Both the position numbers and the translations under genes were made by a program. Source: JAFAXD01 sp035472475 (GTDB lineage Bacteria; Pseudomonadota; Alphaproteobacteria; Rhizobiales; Xanthobacteraceae). Taken from it: 28,880 nucleotides of DNA. Location: assembly GCA_035472475.1 (NCBI GenBank), contig DATIPA010000238.1, positions 1 through 28,880 on the forward strand, read 5' to 3'. Below, in pieces: positions 23,104 to 28,880 of the stretch. The notes below the pieces were generated by a model. The model was not told the origin of the DNA, did not search any database, and was given only the letters and a program-made list of their open reading frames with translations. The stretch's first letter is position 1. Every line of letters begins with the position of its first letter.

Positions 23104-24532
23104 CAACCCGACCGCACTCCCGAGTTTGCCGATTGCCGGGCCGCCGGGAACCCCCGGATTTTTTAGCGAGGGACACCGCCCTACCGGGGTCGAGGCGACC
23201 ATCGTCGATGCGTGGTGGGCAAATCTTGTCCAAGAGGAGATCCTGACGGTCATCACGCAGGCCGGCCTCACCCCCAACAAAGCGAGCCACACCCAGCTCT
23301 TCGAGGCGCTACAGACTTTGTTCATGGGCGGCGGTGCCGCTTTTCTGCCGCTCGCTGGCGGCGAGATGACCGGGTTCCCGCTGCTGCTGGCGCGCTATCC
23401 GGAGCTCAATATGGAGGCGGCGCCAAAGGGCTATGTCGACGCGCTCTTCGCCGGGGTGCCGCCGGACATGGCCGGGCTCTATCTGCCGATCACCGGCGGC
23501 ACGCTCTATCAGCCGGGCGGCGGTTACCCGCTGACGATTCGAACCAATGCGGGGCAACAAGCACGCATCCGATATAACGTCGACGGTCTTGGTCAGTGGA
23601 ATATGGGTCTTAACGGCAACAACGGTCTCTTCGGGATCAACGACGAGGCGGCGGCGCCCAACACCGCGCGGCTCAGTATCGATCAGGCAGGCCTGGTGCG
23701 CGTCTATGAGCACCTGCAGGTCGAGGGCAATGTAACGGCCGAGGGCGTATATGCCCACGGCATAACCGCCGCCGATTTCGGTTTCACGACGACGGGCAAT
23801 ATCGCATTACACGGGTCAATCACCGAACGAGGCGGCGTGCTGACGCTATGGGATCAGCCTTACAATATATATTTCGGGTGCTGGGCCAGCGTTGGCAGAT
23901 GGAGATTTGGCACGGTCAACCAGGTCGGCGAGCCGCTGTCCGAGTATTTGACGCTATGGCCCGGCGAGGTGCAGATCATTGGAAATTTGGCAGTCACCGG
24001 CAATTTGGCAGCGGCCGGCCGCATCGACGGCCAAGTCATCGACATTACCGGCGGCGCGACGTTTCGCAGCGGCGTTTTCATCCTCAGTGGCAACCTCGAA
24101 ATTGCCGCCGGTAGCCTGGCGGTCGGCAATTATGCGCGGATCGACGGCGGCGCGTCGGTGGCGAACGGTCTTAGTATCCCCAGCGGCAACGTTCAAATTT
24201 CCTCCGGCAACCTTAACGTCGGCGGCAATTCATATGCGATTGCCCACATCGATACCTCCGATCGGCGGCTGAAAGAACAGCTCAGCGATTACCGCCGCGG
24301 GCTCGAGGCGGTGCGGCAATTCAATCCGCAAAGCTGGCAGTGGCGCGATCGCCTCGCCGCTGAGACAGAGCGCTCTTACGGGCTCGTCGCCGATGACGTC
24401 GAGATGGTGGCGCCGGAAATGGTCAGCGAGTTTCAGGACACCAAAGGCATCCATCTGATGCCGCTGATCTGCACCCTGGTCAACGCGGTGCAGGAACTGG
24501 CGACCCGGCTCGAAGCACTCGAAACCGCATAA
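23090..24532 (+). CDS. Tail fibre/spike with C-terminal S74 chaperone domain
   Basis: 480 aa. The N-terminus (YRIDNPTALPSLPIAGPPGT, PGFFSEGHRPTGVEATIVDA, WWANLVQEEILTVITQAG) is the usual tail-attachment part. The centre is beta-rich with repeated short strands (GNLAVTGNLAAAGRIDGQVI, LSGNLEIAAGSLAVGNYARI), probably a trimeric beta-helix. From about residue 385 a Peptidase_S74 intramolecular chaperone begins with SDRRLK: Ser390 and Lys395 form the self-cleavage dyad, followed by YRRGLEAVRQFNPQSWQWRD and YGLVADDVEMVAPEMVSEFQ. After trimer folding about 90 residues would be released. It is likely the main receptor-binding protein. One-base overlap with the next gene. Confidence 0.92.
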   Translation: MYRIDNPTALPSLPIAGPPGTPGFFSEGHRPTGVEATIVDAWWANLVQEEILTVITQAGLTPNKASHTQLFEALQTLFMGGGAAFLPLAGGEMTGFPLLLARYPELNMEAAPKGYVDALFAGVPPDMAGLYLPITGGTLYQPGGGYPLTIRTNAGQQARIRYNVDGLGQWNMGLNGNNGLFGINDEAAAPNTARLSIDQAGLVRVYEHLQVEGNVTAEGVYAHGITAADFGFTTTGNIALHGSITERGGVLTLWDQPYNIYFGCWASVGRWRFGTVNQVGEPLSEYLTLWPGEVQIIGNLAVTGNLAAAGRIDGQVIDITGGATFRSGVFILSGNLEIAAGSLAVGNYARIDGGASVANGLSIPSGNVQISSGNLNVGGNSYAIAHIDTSDRRLKEQLSDYRRGLEAVRQFNPQSWQWRDRLAAETERSYGLVADDVEMVAPEMVSEFQDTKGIHLMPLICTLVNAVQELATRLEALETA

Positions 24533-24894
24533 TGTTCACCGTCCCCAATCCGCACCTTCACCGCGGCAAGGTCGTCGATAACGGCCATTGTGTCCGCCTC
24601 GCGCAAGTTCACGGCAACGCCCCCCATACCTCACATTGGCGCCGCGGGTCCAAGGTGCGCGGCGGAAATGTCGTCCCCGGAACGGTGATCGCCACCTTCA
24701 GCCCGGCCGGCCGCTACCAGAACAGAACGGACGGCGCCTCGCACGCCGCCGTCTTTGTCGCCGAGGAGCCCGCGGGCCTGCGGGTGTGGGACCAGTGGCG
24801 TGGCCAGCCGGTGCACCAGCGCACGATCCGCTTCCGTGGCGGACAGGGCCGCGCTTCGAACGACGGCGACGCGTTCCATGTCGTCGTCACATGA
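24532..24894 (+). CDS. BPSL0067-family amidase-like endolysin
   Basis: 120 aa resembling the BPSL0067 family, small NlpC/P60- or CHAP-like cysteine hydrolases. The candidate catalytic Cys20 is in VVDNGHCVRLAQVHG, followed by TSHWRRGSKVRGGNVVPGTV, and His71 in GASHAAVFVAEEPAGLRVWD, then QWRGQPVHQRTIRF. Placed after the fibre gene and before a membrane protein, it probably cleaves peptidoglycan at lysis. No signal peptide, so it needs a holin. TAATG overlap with the fibre gene. Confidence 0.82.
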   Translation: MFTVPNPHLHRGKVVDNGHCVRLAQVHGNAPHTSHWRRGSKVRGGNVVPGTVIATFSPAGRYQNRTDGASHAAVFVAEEPAGLRVWDQWRGQPVHQRTIRFRGGQGRASNDGDAFHVVVT

Positions 24895-25504
24895 GGACCC
24901 GCCGCCGTCGCACGGATTGACCGGCCTGGCCGAGCGCGTGCTCGGCTACATGGATCGGCCGTGGCGCGCCGTCGCGATCGTCGTGCTGCTGATCCTCTTC
25001 GGGCTCGGCTTCGCGGCCTGGGAGGAGCGCGTGCGGCTGTTCGGCTTCCTCGAGGTGCGGCACCCGGCTGCTCTGAAGCTCGGCGAACTGCAGGCCGCCG
25101 CGAGCAATCTGTTGATCGTGACCACCGCCGATGTAGTCACGATATGGAGTGTCGATATCGGCGCAAACAGCCAGGAGCTGCTGGTCGCCAAGCAGCGTAA
25201 CGGACGTTGGGACTTCGGGCCGACACAACTACCGGTCGCCACCGAAACCCTTTCGTCCAGCGACATCGTCAAATTATTCCGCGGGCATCCGATATGCGAT
25301 GACCCGGCCAACCGCGGTTCGCTGCTCATGAAGCATCTGGCGACGATCGGGATGCATCGGATGTGTGCCGCGCCCGCGCCGCCGGCGCCCGATCTGCTCC
25401 TCGGCGTGATCTATCTGGCCTGGCGGACACCGCCCGACCCGCCGATCGAGGAGGCCGCGCTGCATGCCGAGCTGGCGACCGCGTCCGCGATCGTCAGCCG
25501 GTAA
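24878..25504 (+). CDS. Single-span inner-membrane protein, possible lysis accessory
   Basis: 208 aa from ATG 24878, overlapping the amidase gene by 17 bases; upstream in-frame codons shadow that gene. One strong transmembrane segment (about residues 28-46, VAIVVLLILFGLGFAAWEER) follows a short polar N-terminus. The rest (LGELQAAASNLLIVTTADVV, TIWSVDIGANSQELLVAKQR, DFGPTQLPVATETLSSSDIV) would be periplasmic or cytosolic and has four cysteines or fewer; no named family recognised. Last gene of the late operon and next to the amidase, so a role in lysis or membrane insertion is inferred only from position. Confidence 0.7.
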   Translation: MSSSHEDPPPSHGLTGLAERVLGYMDRPWRAVAIVVLLILFGLGFAAWEERVRLFGFLEVRHPAALKLGELQAAASNLLIVTTADVVTIWSVDIGANSQELLVAKQRNGRWDFGPTQLPVATETLSSSDIVKLFRGHPICDDPANRGSLLMKHLATIGMHRMCAAPAPPAPDLLLGVIYLAWRTPPDPPIEEAALHAELATASAIVSR

Positions 25505-25512
25505 TCCGCCGC

Positions 25513-25556
25513 TTGCTTCGCGGGGTGCCGCGGCGGTAGAACCGCGGCGGAAGCAA
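25513..25556 (+). other. Compound hairpin before the late terminator
   Basis: TTGCTTC (25513-25519) pairs with GAAGCAA (25550-25556), enclosing a second stem in which GCGGT (25533-25537) pairs with ACCGC (25541-25545) around an AGA loop, extended by four more pairs after one mismatch. It lies 9 bases after the last stop codon and could protect the 3' end or aid termination. Confidence 0.5.
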
Positions 25557-25568
25557 CCTCCCTATGGC

Positions 25569-25594
25569 CCCCCGCTTCGGCGGGGGCTTTTTTT
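25569..25594 (+). terminator. Rho-independent terminator of the late operon
   Basis: Stem CCCCCGC (25569-25575) / GCGGGGG (25580-25586) with a TTCG tetraloop, followed one base later by seven T (25588-25594). Orientation ends the plus-strand late transcript and separates it from the convergent minus-strand genes. Confidence 0.9.
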
Positions 25595-25646
25595 GGCTTC
25601 ACCCCCAAAATTGCGGAATGCGCTCACCCGATCGCAACGGTGTTGT

Positions 25647-25658
25647 CGCAACGTTGCG
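25647..25658. repeat. Perfect 12-bp palindrome
   Basis: CGCAACGTTGCG reads the same on both strands and lies five bases beyond the end of the minus-strand gene at 25663. Just left of it, CAAC (25635-25638) and GTTG (25642-25645) form another small inverted pair. It could be a weak minus-strand terminator or a protein-binding site; no T-tract follows. Confidence 0.4.
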
Positions 25659-25662
25659 GCCC

Positions 25663-25914
25663 TCAGCGGGGCTCGGCGGTGCCTCGGCGGCGTTGGTCGA
25701 CCCGGCGAATCAGCTCGTTGTTTTCGGCCTCGCTCCACTCGTCGTGACCCTTGCCGGTCCGAATTTCGTGGGCCTCGATGAAGTCCTCCGGTTCGACATG
25801 ATCGGCGAGTGCCGTCCGGTAGGCCGCCTCGTCTTCGCCTTCCGCCGGCGGCCGGAACTTCCAGACCTGCGCCGCGAAGAGGAGACTTTGCAGATCGGGA
25901 AACGACATCGGCAT
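25663..25914 (-). CDS. Small conserved hypothetical protein
   Basis: 83 aa on the minus strand. The sequence MSFPDLQSLLFAAQVWKFR, PPAEGEDEAAYRTALADHVE and PEDFIEAHEIRTGKGHDEW resembles short alphaproteobacterial proteins with the pattern F-R-x-P-x-x-G-E-x-E-x-x-Y-R-x-A-L-A-D-H-V-x-P-x-D-F-I-E; no function is assigned to them that I know. ATG at 25914 or, two codons later, 25908. GAGG overlapping the upstream stop gives a plausible ribosome site. It lies 10 bases after the XRE gene, same operon. Confidence 0.78.
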   Translation of the reverse strand: MPMSFPDLQSLLFAAQVWKFRPPAEGEDEAAYRTALADHVEPEDFIEAHEIRTGKGHDEWSEAENNELIRRVDQRRRGTAEPR

Positions 25915-25924
25915 CAGCGCAACC

Positions 25925-26149
25925 TCAGCGGGGATCGACGAGGAGGGATCGCACGTCGACGCCGACGAGATCGGCGAAGGGCACGATCAGGTGCGCCGGC
26001 AGCGGGCTGCGCTTCTCGAAATGCTGCCAGCTCCGTAACGGGATCCCGAGCGCTTCGCCGACCTGCGCCTGCGTCAGACCGGCGGCGATGCGCAGATCTC
26101 GGACGCGTTGAAAGAGCGCCTGGTTGAACGCCGCCGCATCGTCGGTCAT
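25925..26149 (-). CDS. XRE-family helix-turn-helix regulator
   Basis: 74-aa cytoplasmic DNA-binding protein. The whole protein is one XRE domain: QRVRDLRIAAGLTQAQVGEA, LGIPLRSWQHFEKRSPLPAH, then LIVPFADLVGVDVRSLL. ATG 26149 overlaps the stop of the upstream minus-strand gene (ATGA), which decides the start over the in-frame ATG at 26182. Probably controls this operon or the lysis-lysogeny choice; it is shorter than CI-like repressors and lacks a dimerisation or cleavage domain. Confidence 0.85.
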   Translation of the reverse strand: MTDDAAAFNQALFQRVRDLRIAAGLTQAQVGEALGIPLRSWQHFEKRSPLPAHLIVPFADLVGVDVRSLLVDPR

Positions 26150-26490
26150 TTCGATCGCTCGATGAGCTGCTCTAAGAGCCATTCGATCTTGCCGAGCCGT
26201 TTCTCGATCTCGGTGAGGCGCGTTTTGATCGGATCAAGCTCTAATAGCTCCGCTTCCAACCGGCGGCATTCTTGTTGAGCGTGTTCCAGGTCCGCGCTCT
26301 GGGCGCGGCGACGGATGCGCTGCCCGTTGATCGTTCCGACGATTTGAAATCCGCCGGTATCTTTGCGAGCCCAGACGTGGAGGCCCGCGGGACGCGACCG
26401 GGATGCTCGTGCCGCTGTCGTGCCACGACTAAGGTGTTTTAACGCGTTTTTGCTCGTTATCTGTGGTTCGCTCTGGTTTGTTTCGGTCAT
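26146..26490 (-). CDS. Stand-alone integrase N-terminal-domain-like protein with coiled coil
   Basis: 114 aa. Residues 33-84 align without gaps to residues 8-59 of the integrase at 27695-28741: 31 of 52 identical by hand, including RPAGL, RKDTG, IVGT, GQR and RAQS. In that integrase family this N-terminal region precedes the core-binding and catalytic domains, all of which are missing here. Instead residues about 70-114 form a predicted coiled coil (AQQECRRLEAELLELDPIKT, then RLTEIEKRLGKIEWLLEQLI). The start (ATG 26490) has GAGAAG upstream and lies 51 bases from the tRNA-like att core. It could compete with or assist the integrase at arm sites, or be a decayed integrase given a new end. Its ATGA overlap couples it to the XRE gene. 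Confidence 0.8.
   Translation of the reverse strand: MTETNQSEPQITSKNALKHLSRGTTAARASRSRPAGLHVWARKDTGGFQIVGTINGQRIRRRAQSADLEHAQQECRRLEAELLELDPIKTRLTEIEKRLGKIEWLLEQLIERSK
26405..26425 (+). repeat. 21-bp direct repeat, left copy
   Basis: A 21-bp sequence beginning GCTCGTGCCG and ending GTCGTGCCA occurs here, inside the integrase-N-like gene, and again, identical and in the same orientation, at 26624-26644. The two copies flank the tRNA-derived att core and are read in different frames, so the identity is at DNA level. Candidate integrase arm-type sites. Confidence 0.75.
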
Positions 26491-26541
26491 TTTCGCTTCT
26501 CGTAAGTCACTGTAAAACTTGTATCAAATCCGCAGAAACCC

Positions 26542-26586
26542 TGGCGACCCCGGCAGGACTCGAACCTGCGGCCACTCGCTTAGAAG
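26542..26586 (-). other. att core: 3' half of tRNA-Arg(UCU)
   Basis: On the minus strand: anticodon loop CTTCTAA with anticodon TCT (26584-26582), 3' anticodon stem GCGAG, variable loop TGGCC, T-arm GCAGG-TTCGAGT-CCTGC, acceptor CGGGGTC, discriminator G and encoded CCA (26544-26542). The sequence before the anticodon loop (…GCACACGT) cannot form the D-arm or pair with GCGAG, so only the 3' half is present. This is the classical phage attachment core restoring a tRNA gene on integration. Confidence 0.85.
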
Positions 26587-26615
26587 ACGTGTGCGACGGT
26601 ATTTAGATCAATTAC

Positions 26616-27698
26616 TTAGAGGGGCTCGTGCCGCTGTCGTGCCAGGCGTCCAAGAATCCAGCGCACCACCGGCACGCACATAGCATTGCCCAAGGCCCGG
26701 TAGCGCGGACCGTCCGCCGCCGGCTTGCCGCGCCATTCGATCGCCGTCCAGCCGTCCGGGAACCCCTGCAGCCGCTCGCACTCCATCGGCGTCAGCCGCC
26801 GCACCGCCATCGCTGGGTCGAGCAGTTGCCGCGAGTGCGGGCGGCCTCCCGCGCCTGGGTTGGTGGGTGCCACCTCACTGGCGATGTTCCCGAGCGAGTT
26901 GCTGCCCGGCCGAGGATGCGAGCGCACCGTCTCGGCGATGAATTGATGGTCGCTCTGCGGCTTGACCGGGCGCAGCGGCACATCGCCCGCGCTCCAGCCG
27001 AGCGTGCCGCGCCCGGCCATGCTGTTCTGCTCGAAGCTGCCGACGATCAGGTTGGTGTCATCCTCGCGCCGCCGCCCGGCGTAGCCCCCGTTGACGCCGC
27101 TTTCAGCGCCATGCGTAAGGCTGGCGGCAACTCCTTCCCCCGCCTCTCGGCCCGGCGCAGGATCCCCGCGCAGGCTCGCGGGCTCAAAAAGTACCGCCGC
27201 AGCACCTCGCCAGTCGCCAAGACATCCGACAACGAAGAGACGGCGGCGGCGCTGTGGTACTCCGGCAAACTGAGCGTCAAGCACTCGGTAGGCCCACCCA
27301 TACCCGCATTCCCCCACTGCCCCGAGAAAGGCTCCAAAGTCCCGTCCTGCGTCGCTCGACAGGAGGCCGGGGACATTCTCGAAAACGAACCAGCGGGGGC
27401 GCAGGAGGCTAACCACGCGAAGGGCGACGAGGGCCAGGTTGCCGCGGGGGTCGGCCAGTCCGAGACGCTTGCCGGCGACCGAGAAGCTCTGGCAGGGGGA
27501 TCCGAAGACGACGACGTCCACAGGCTCAACTGCATCCCAATCCACCTTTGTCACATCGCCGAGGTTGGGCACGTCGCCGAAGCGCGCCCGGTAGACGGCG
27601 CAGGCGAAGGGGTCGATTTCGGCGCACCAGCGCCAATTGATCCTAGATGTGGCATATTCCGGCGCGCCGATGCCTGAGAACAGCGTGCCGCCTTTCAC
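26616..27698 (-). CDS. C5-cytosine DNA methyltransferase
   Basis: 360 aa from GTG 27698, which overlaps the integrase stop (GTGA); the much longer open frame upstream is a shadow of the integrase gene. All main motifs are present: I, LFSGIGAPEYA; IV, FGSPCQSFSVAG with the catalytic Cys; VI, FVFENVPGLLS; VIII, GVPQRRRRLFVVG; and X, YRALGNAMCVPVVRWIL. The target-recognition region lies between VIII and X. It would make 5-methylcytosine in phage and host DNA, most likely as protection against restriction; no endonuclease partner is in the window. Coupled to the integrase, so co-expressed in the prophage. Its final codons fall in the 21-bp direct repeat. Confidence 0.93.
   Translation of the reverse strand: MKGGTLFSGIGAPEYATSRINWRWCAEIDPFACAVYRARFGDVPNLGDVTKVDWDAVEPVDVVVFGSPCQSFSVAGKRLGLADPRGNLALVALRVVSLLRPRWFVFENVPGLLSSDAGRDFGAFLGAVGECGYGWAYRVLDAQFAGVPQRRRRLFVVGCLGDWRGAAAVLFEPASLRGDPAPGREAGEGVAASLTHGAESGVNGGYAGRRREDDTNLIVGSFEQNSMAGRGTLGWSAGDVPLRPVKPQSDHQFIAETVRSHPRPGSNSLGNIASEVAPTNPGAGGRPHSRQLLDPAMAVRRLTPMECERLQGFPDGWTAIEWRGKPAADGPRYRALGNAMCVPVVRWILGRLARQRHEPL
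26624..26644 (+). repeat. 21-bp direct repeat, right copy
   Basis: Identical to 26405-26425, 219 bases apart start to start. Here it encodes the last codons of the C5-methyltransferase (ARQRHE) just before its TAA. It lies 37 bases from the tRNA-derived core. Confidence 0.75.
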
Positions 27699-28741
27699 GA
27701 ACCGTGCCAGACCTGGCGGATGGCGTCCTCGTGCCCGGCCGGCAACAGATGGGCGTAGCGCTCGACCAGTGCCACCGACGACCAGCCGCCCTCGGCCTTG
27801 AGCCGCAGCAAATCGCGATGGGTGGCATAATGCCAGGAGGCCCAGGTGTGCCGAAGATCGTGCGGGTGGAACGCGTCCGATAGACCGGCACGCTTCAAGG
27901 CGCCGGCCCAGGCGGTCTTGATCTGTCCGCCATAGCGCCGTTGGTGATCGGCATAGTCGCGGAGCTGCCCGGCGCGGTCCTGCCAGCGAAACACCTTGCC
28001 CTCGCGATGCGACAGGTTGGCGAGCGCGGGGACGATTGCCGACGGCAGTTCGACGTTGCGGCGTTTGCCGTTCTTGGTCTTCCAGAAGATCGCGCGCCCG
28101 CCTTGCAGATCGACATCGCGCCAATCGAGTTCGAGCGCCTCGGCCATCCGCGCTCCGGTGCCGACCAGGAAGATCAGCAGCGGACGCAGATGGGGCGCTG
28201 CGGCGACGATCAGCCGCTCGACCTGACCGGGCAGCAAATAGAGCGTGCGACCGGGTGTCGCCTTTGGCATCGCGAAATAGGGCATGGCGCACCAGCCCTG
28301 TCTCTGGGCGTGGTGCAGGATCGCCCGCAACGGCATGATCACCGCGTCGGCGTAGGCCCGCGGGCTCGCGCCCGGACGCAGCATCTTGTTTTTGAGGTCG
28401 ATCGCGGTCTGTTGATTGACCGTGTTCAGCGGCGGATCGCCGATCGCCAGCAATAGCCGCACGATCCGCGCGTAGTGATTGGCGCTTCTCGGCGCGGCGT
28501 TCAGGTAGCTTTCCGCGGCGTCACCGAAGGATCGAGCGCCACGACGTTCCCCGAGCCACTCGGTTTTGAGGAGATCGGCTTCGAGGAGGCGGGCCTCTTC
28601 CGTCGCGAGCCGGAAGTTGCCGCTTTGAGCGCGTTGGCGTACCCGCTGCCCGGCGACCGTGCCGACGATCGTGAGCGCGCCGGTGTCCTTGCGGACGACG
28701 ACCCGGAGACCTGCCGGGCGCTCTTGCTGTCGCTGTAACAT
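27695..28741 (-). CDS. int: Tyrosine recombinase (phage integrase)
   Basis: 348 aa site-specific recombinase that inserts and excises the phage at att. Catalytic residues are Arg198 (GTGARMAEALEL), Lys221 or Lys223 (WKTKNGKRR), His294-x-x-Arg297 (PHDLRHTWASW), Trp320 (EGGWSSVALV) in the His/Trp position and nucleophile Tyr329 (VERYAHL). Residues 60-150 are the core-binding domain (FGDAAESYLNAAPRSANHYA); residues 1-59 are the N-terminal domain shared with the small protein at 26146-26490. ATG 28741 has a GAGAGGAAG ribosome site. Its start lies 241 bases inside the 3' part of the upstream HTH frame. It ends by GTGA overlap with the methyltransferase, about 1.1 kb from the att core. Confidence 0.95.
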   Translation of the reverse strand: MLQRQQERPAGLRVVVRKDTGALTIVGTVAGQRVRQRAQSGNFRLATEEARLLEADLLKTEWLGERRGARSFGDAAESYLNAAPRSANHYARIVRLLLAIGDPPLNTVNQQTAIDLKNKMLRPGASPRAYADAVIMPLRAILHHAQRQGWCAMPYFAMPKATPGRTLYLLPGQVERLIVAAAPHLRPLLIFLVGTGARMAEALELDWRDVDLQGGRAIFWKTKNGKRRNVELPSAIVPALANLSHREGKVFRWQDRAGQLRDYADHQRRYGGQIKTAWAGALKRAGLSDAFHPHDLRHTWASWHYATHRDLLRLKAEGGWSSVALVERYAHLLPAGHEDAIRQVWHGS

Positions 28742-28880
28742 TTCGCGGCTTCCTCTCGCAAAGCATCTTCGAGCTGCCGCAACGCGAGCCCGTCGAAATT
28801 GATCGTCCGCCCGATCTTCAAGACCTGTATCCGGTGTGCCCGGATGGTCTCACGAAGTTTGCGGGGCGGAACGTGGAGGT
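28501..28880 (-). CDS. HTH/excisionase-like DNA-binding protein, 5' cut by window edge
   Basis: Reading in from the right edge on the minus strand, the frame gives LHVPPRKLRETIRAHRIQVL, then KIGRTINFDGLALRQLEDAL, typical of small excisionase/AlpA-like winged HTH proteins (recognition helix followed by the 'K-I-G-R-x-I-x-F' wing). The start is beyond base 28880. The frame then continues, Ser/Arg/Lys rich, through the first 241 bases of the integrase gene in another phase and stops at 28501-28503, ending with SGSGNVVAL. It probably controls integrase expression or recombination direction. The N-terminal half is convincing; the overlapping tail is less certain. Confidence 0.68.
   Translation of the reverse strand, partial: LHVPPRKLRETIRAHRIQVLKIGRTINFDGLALRQLEDALREEAAKCYSDSKSARQVSGSSSARTPARSRSSARSPGSGYANALKAATSGSRRKRPASSKPISSKPSGSGNVVALDPSVTPRKAT

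Noticed and set aside
26491..26541. Minus-strand promoter TTGATA upstream of the integrase-N-like gene
   Set aside because: A TTGATA exists but no acceptable -10 hexamer lies 16-18 bases downstream, so I did not call it.
26542..26586. A functional tRNA-Arg gene
   Set aside because: Only the anticodon loop onward is present; the acceptor 5' strand, D-arm and 5' anticodon stem are missing.
27699..28292. N-terminal extension of the C5-methyltransferase frame to give 558 codons
   Set aside because: The added part is antisense-phase reading of the integrase gene; motif I sits right after GTG 27698, the usual position.
1..28880. CRISPR array or transposable element
   Set aside because: The only regular repeats are the five-base arrays and the 21-bp pair; no spacer pattern, terminal inverted repeats or transposase were seen.

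Overview
The window is almost entirely a temperate tailed-phage genome or prophage from a high-GC alphaproteobacterium. Codon use, the integrase family, the small FRxP/ALADHVxPxD-type hypothetical protein and the tRNA-Arg(UCU) core suggest a Bradyrhizobium-like Rhizobiales host; that assignment is inference, not read directly. The phage is mosaic. It has a P27/Terminase_1 packaging module, an HK97-type head (portal, S78 protease, HK97-fold capsid, connectors) and a Mu-type contractile tail (terminator, gp38-like, sheath, tube, chaperone, tape measure, N, P, gp45-gp48). It integrates by a tyrosine recombinase rather than a Mu transposase.

Layout. 1-1344: ParB-like/adenine-or-N4-cytosine methyltransferase, cut at the left edge. 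1307-3509: small and large terminase. 3533-3637: a degenerate pentanucleotide array. 3664-9035: portal, protease, capsid and connectors. 9032-9235: a minus-strand one-TM protein inside the late operon. 9265-10436: gp10-like protein and tail terminator. 10433-12547: an accessory cassette (collagen-like fibre, AT-richer beta protein, unknown). 12544-14923: gp38-like, sheath, tube, and tail chaperone with a -1 frameshift extension to 15054. 15063-15177: a second pentanucleotide array in the opposite orientation. 15204-22917: tape measure with two muralytic-looking domains and the baseplate genes. 22918-25504: small protein, S74 tail fibre, BPSL0067-type amidase and a membrane protein. 25569-25594: strong terminator closing the plus-strand late operon. 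25663-26490: three minus-strand genes (unknown, XRE regulator, stand-alone integrase-N-terminal-like protein). 26542-26586: 3' half of tRNA-Arg(UCU), the probable att core, flanked by a 21-bp direct repeat. 26616-28880: minus-strand operon of C5-methyltransferase, integrase and a 5'-cut HTH protein.

How it works together: plus-strand genes are mostly coupled by 1-4 nt stop/start overlaps and form one late transcript for packaging, capsid, tail and lysis. The minus-strand genes at the right form the integration/regulation/DNA-modification block around att. There is no gene-free stretch longer than about 160 bases.

The most notable items are: (1) a textbook U UUU UUA -1 frameshift site with a 9-bp downstream stem in the tail chaperone; (2) two inverted (GCGNN)n pentanucleotide arrays occupying the two largest gaps of the late operon; (3) a free-standing copy of the integrase N-terminal domain fused to a coiled coil, next to att; (4) large terminase and tail terminator reading frames that extend upstream to non-canonical start codons.
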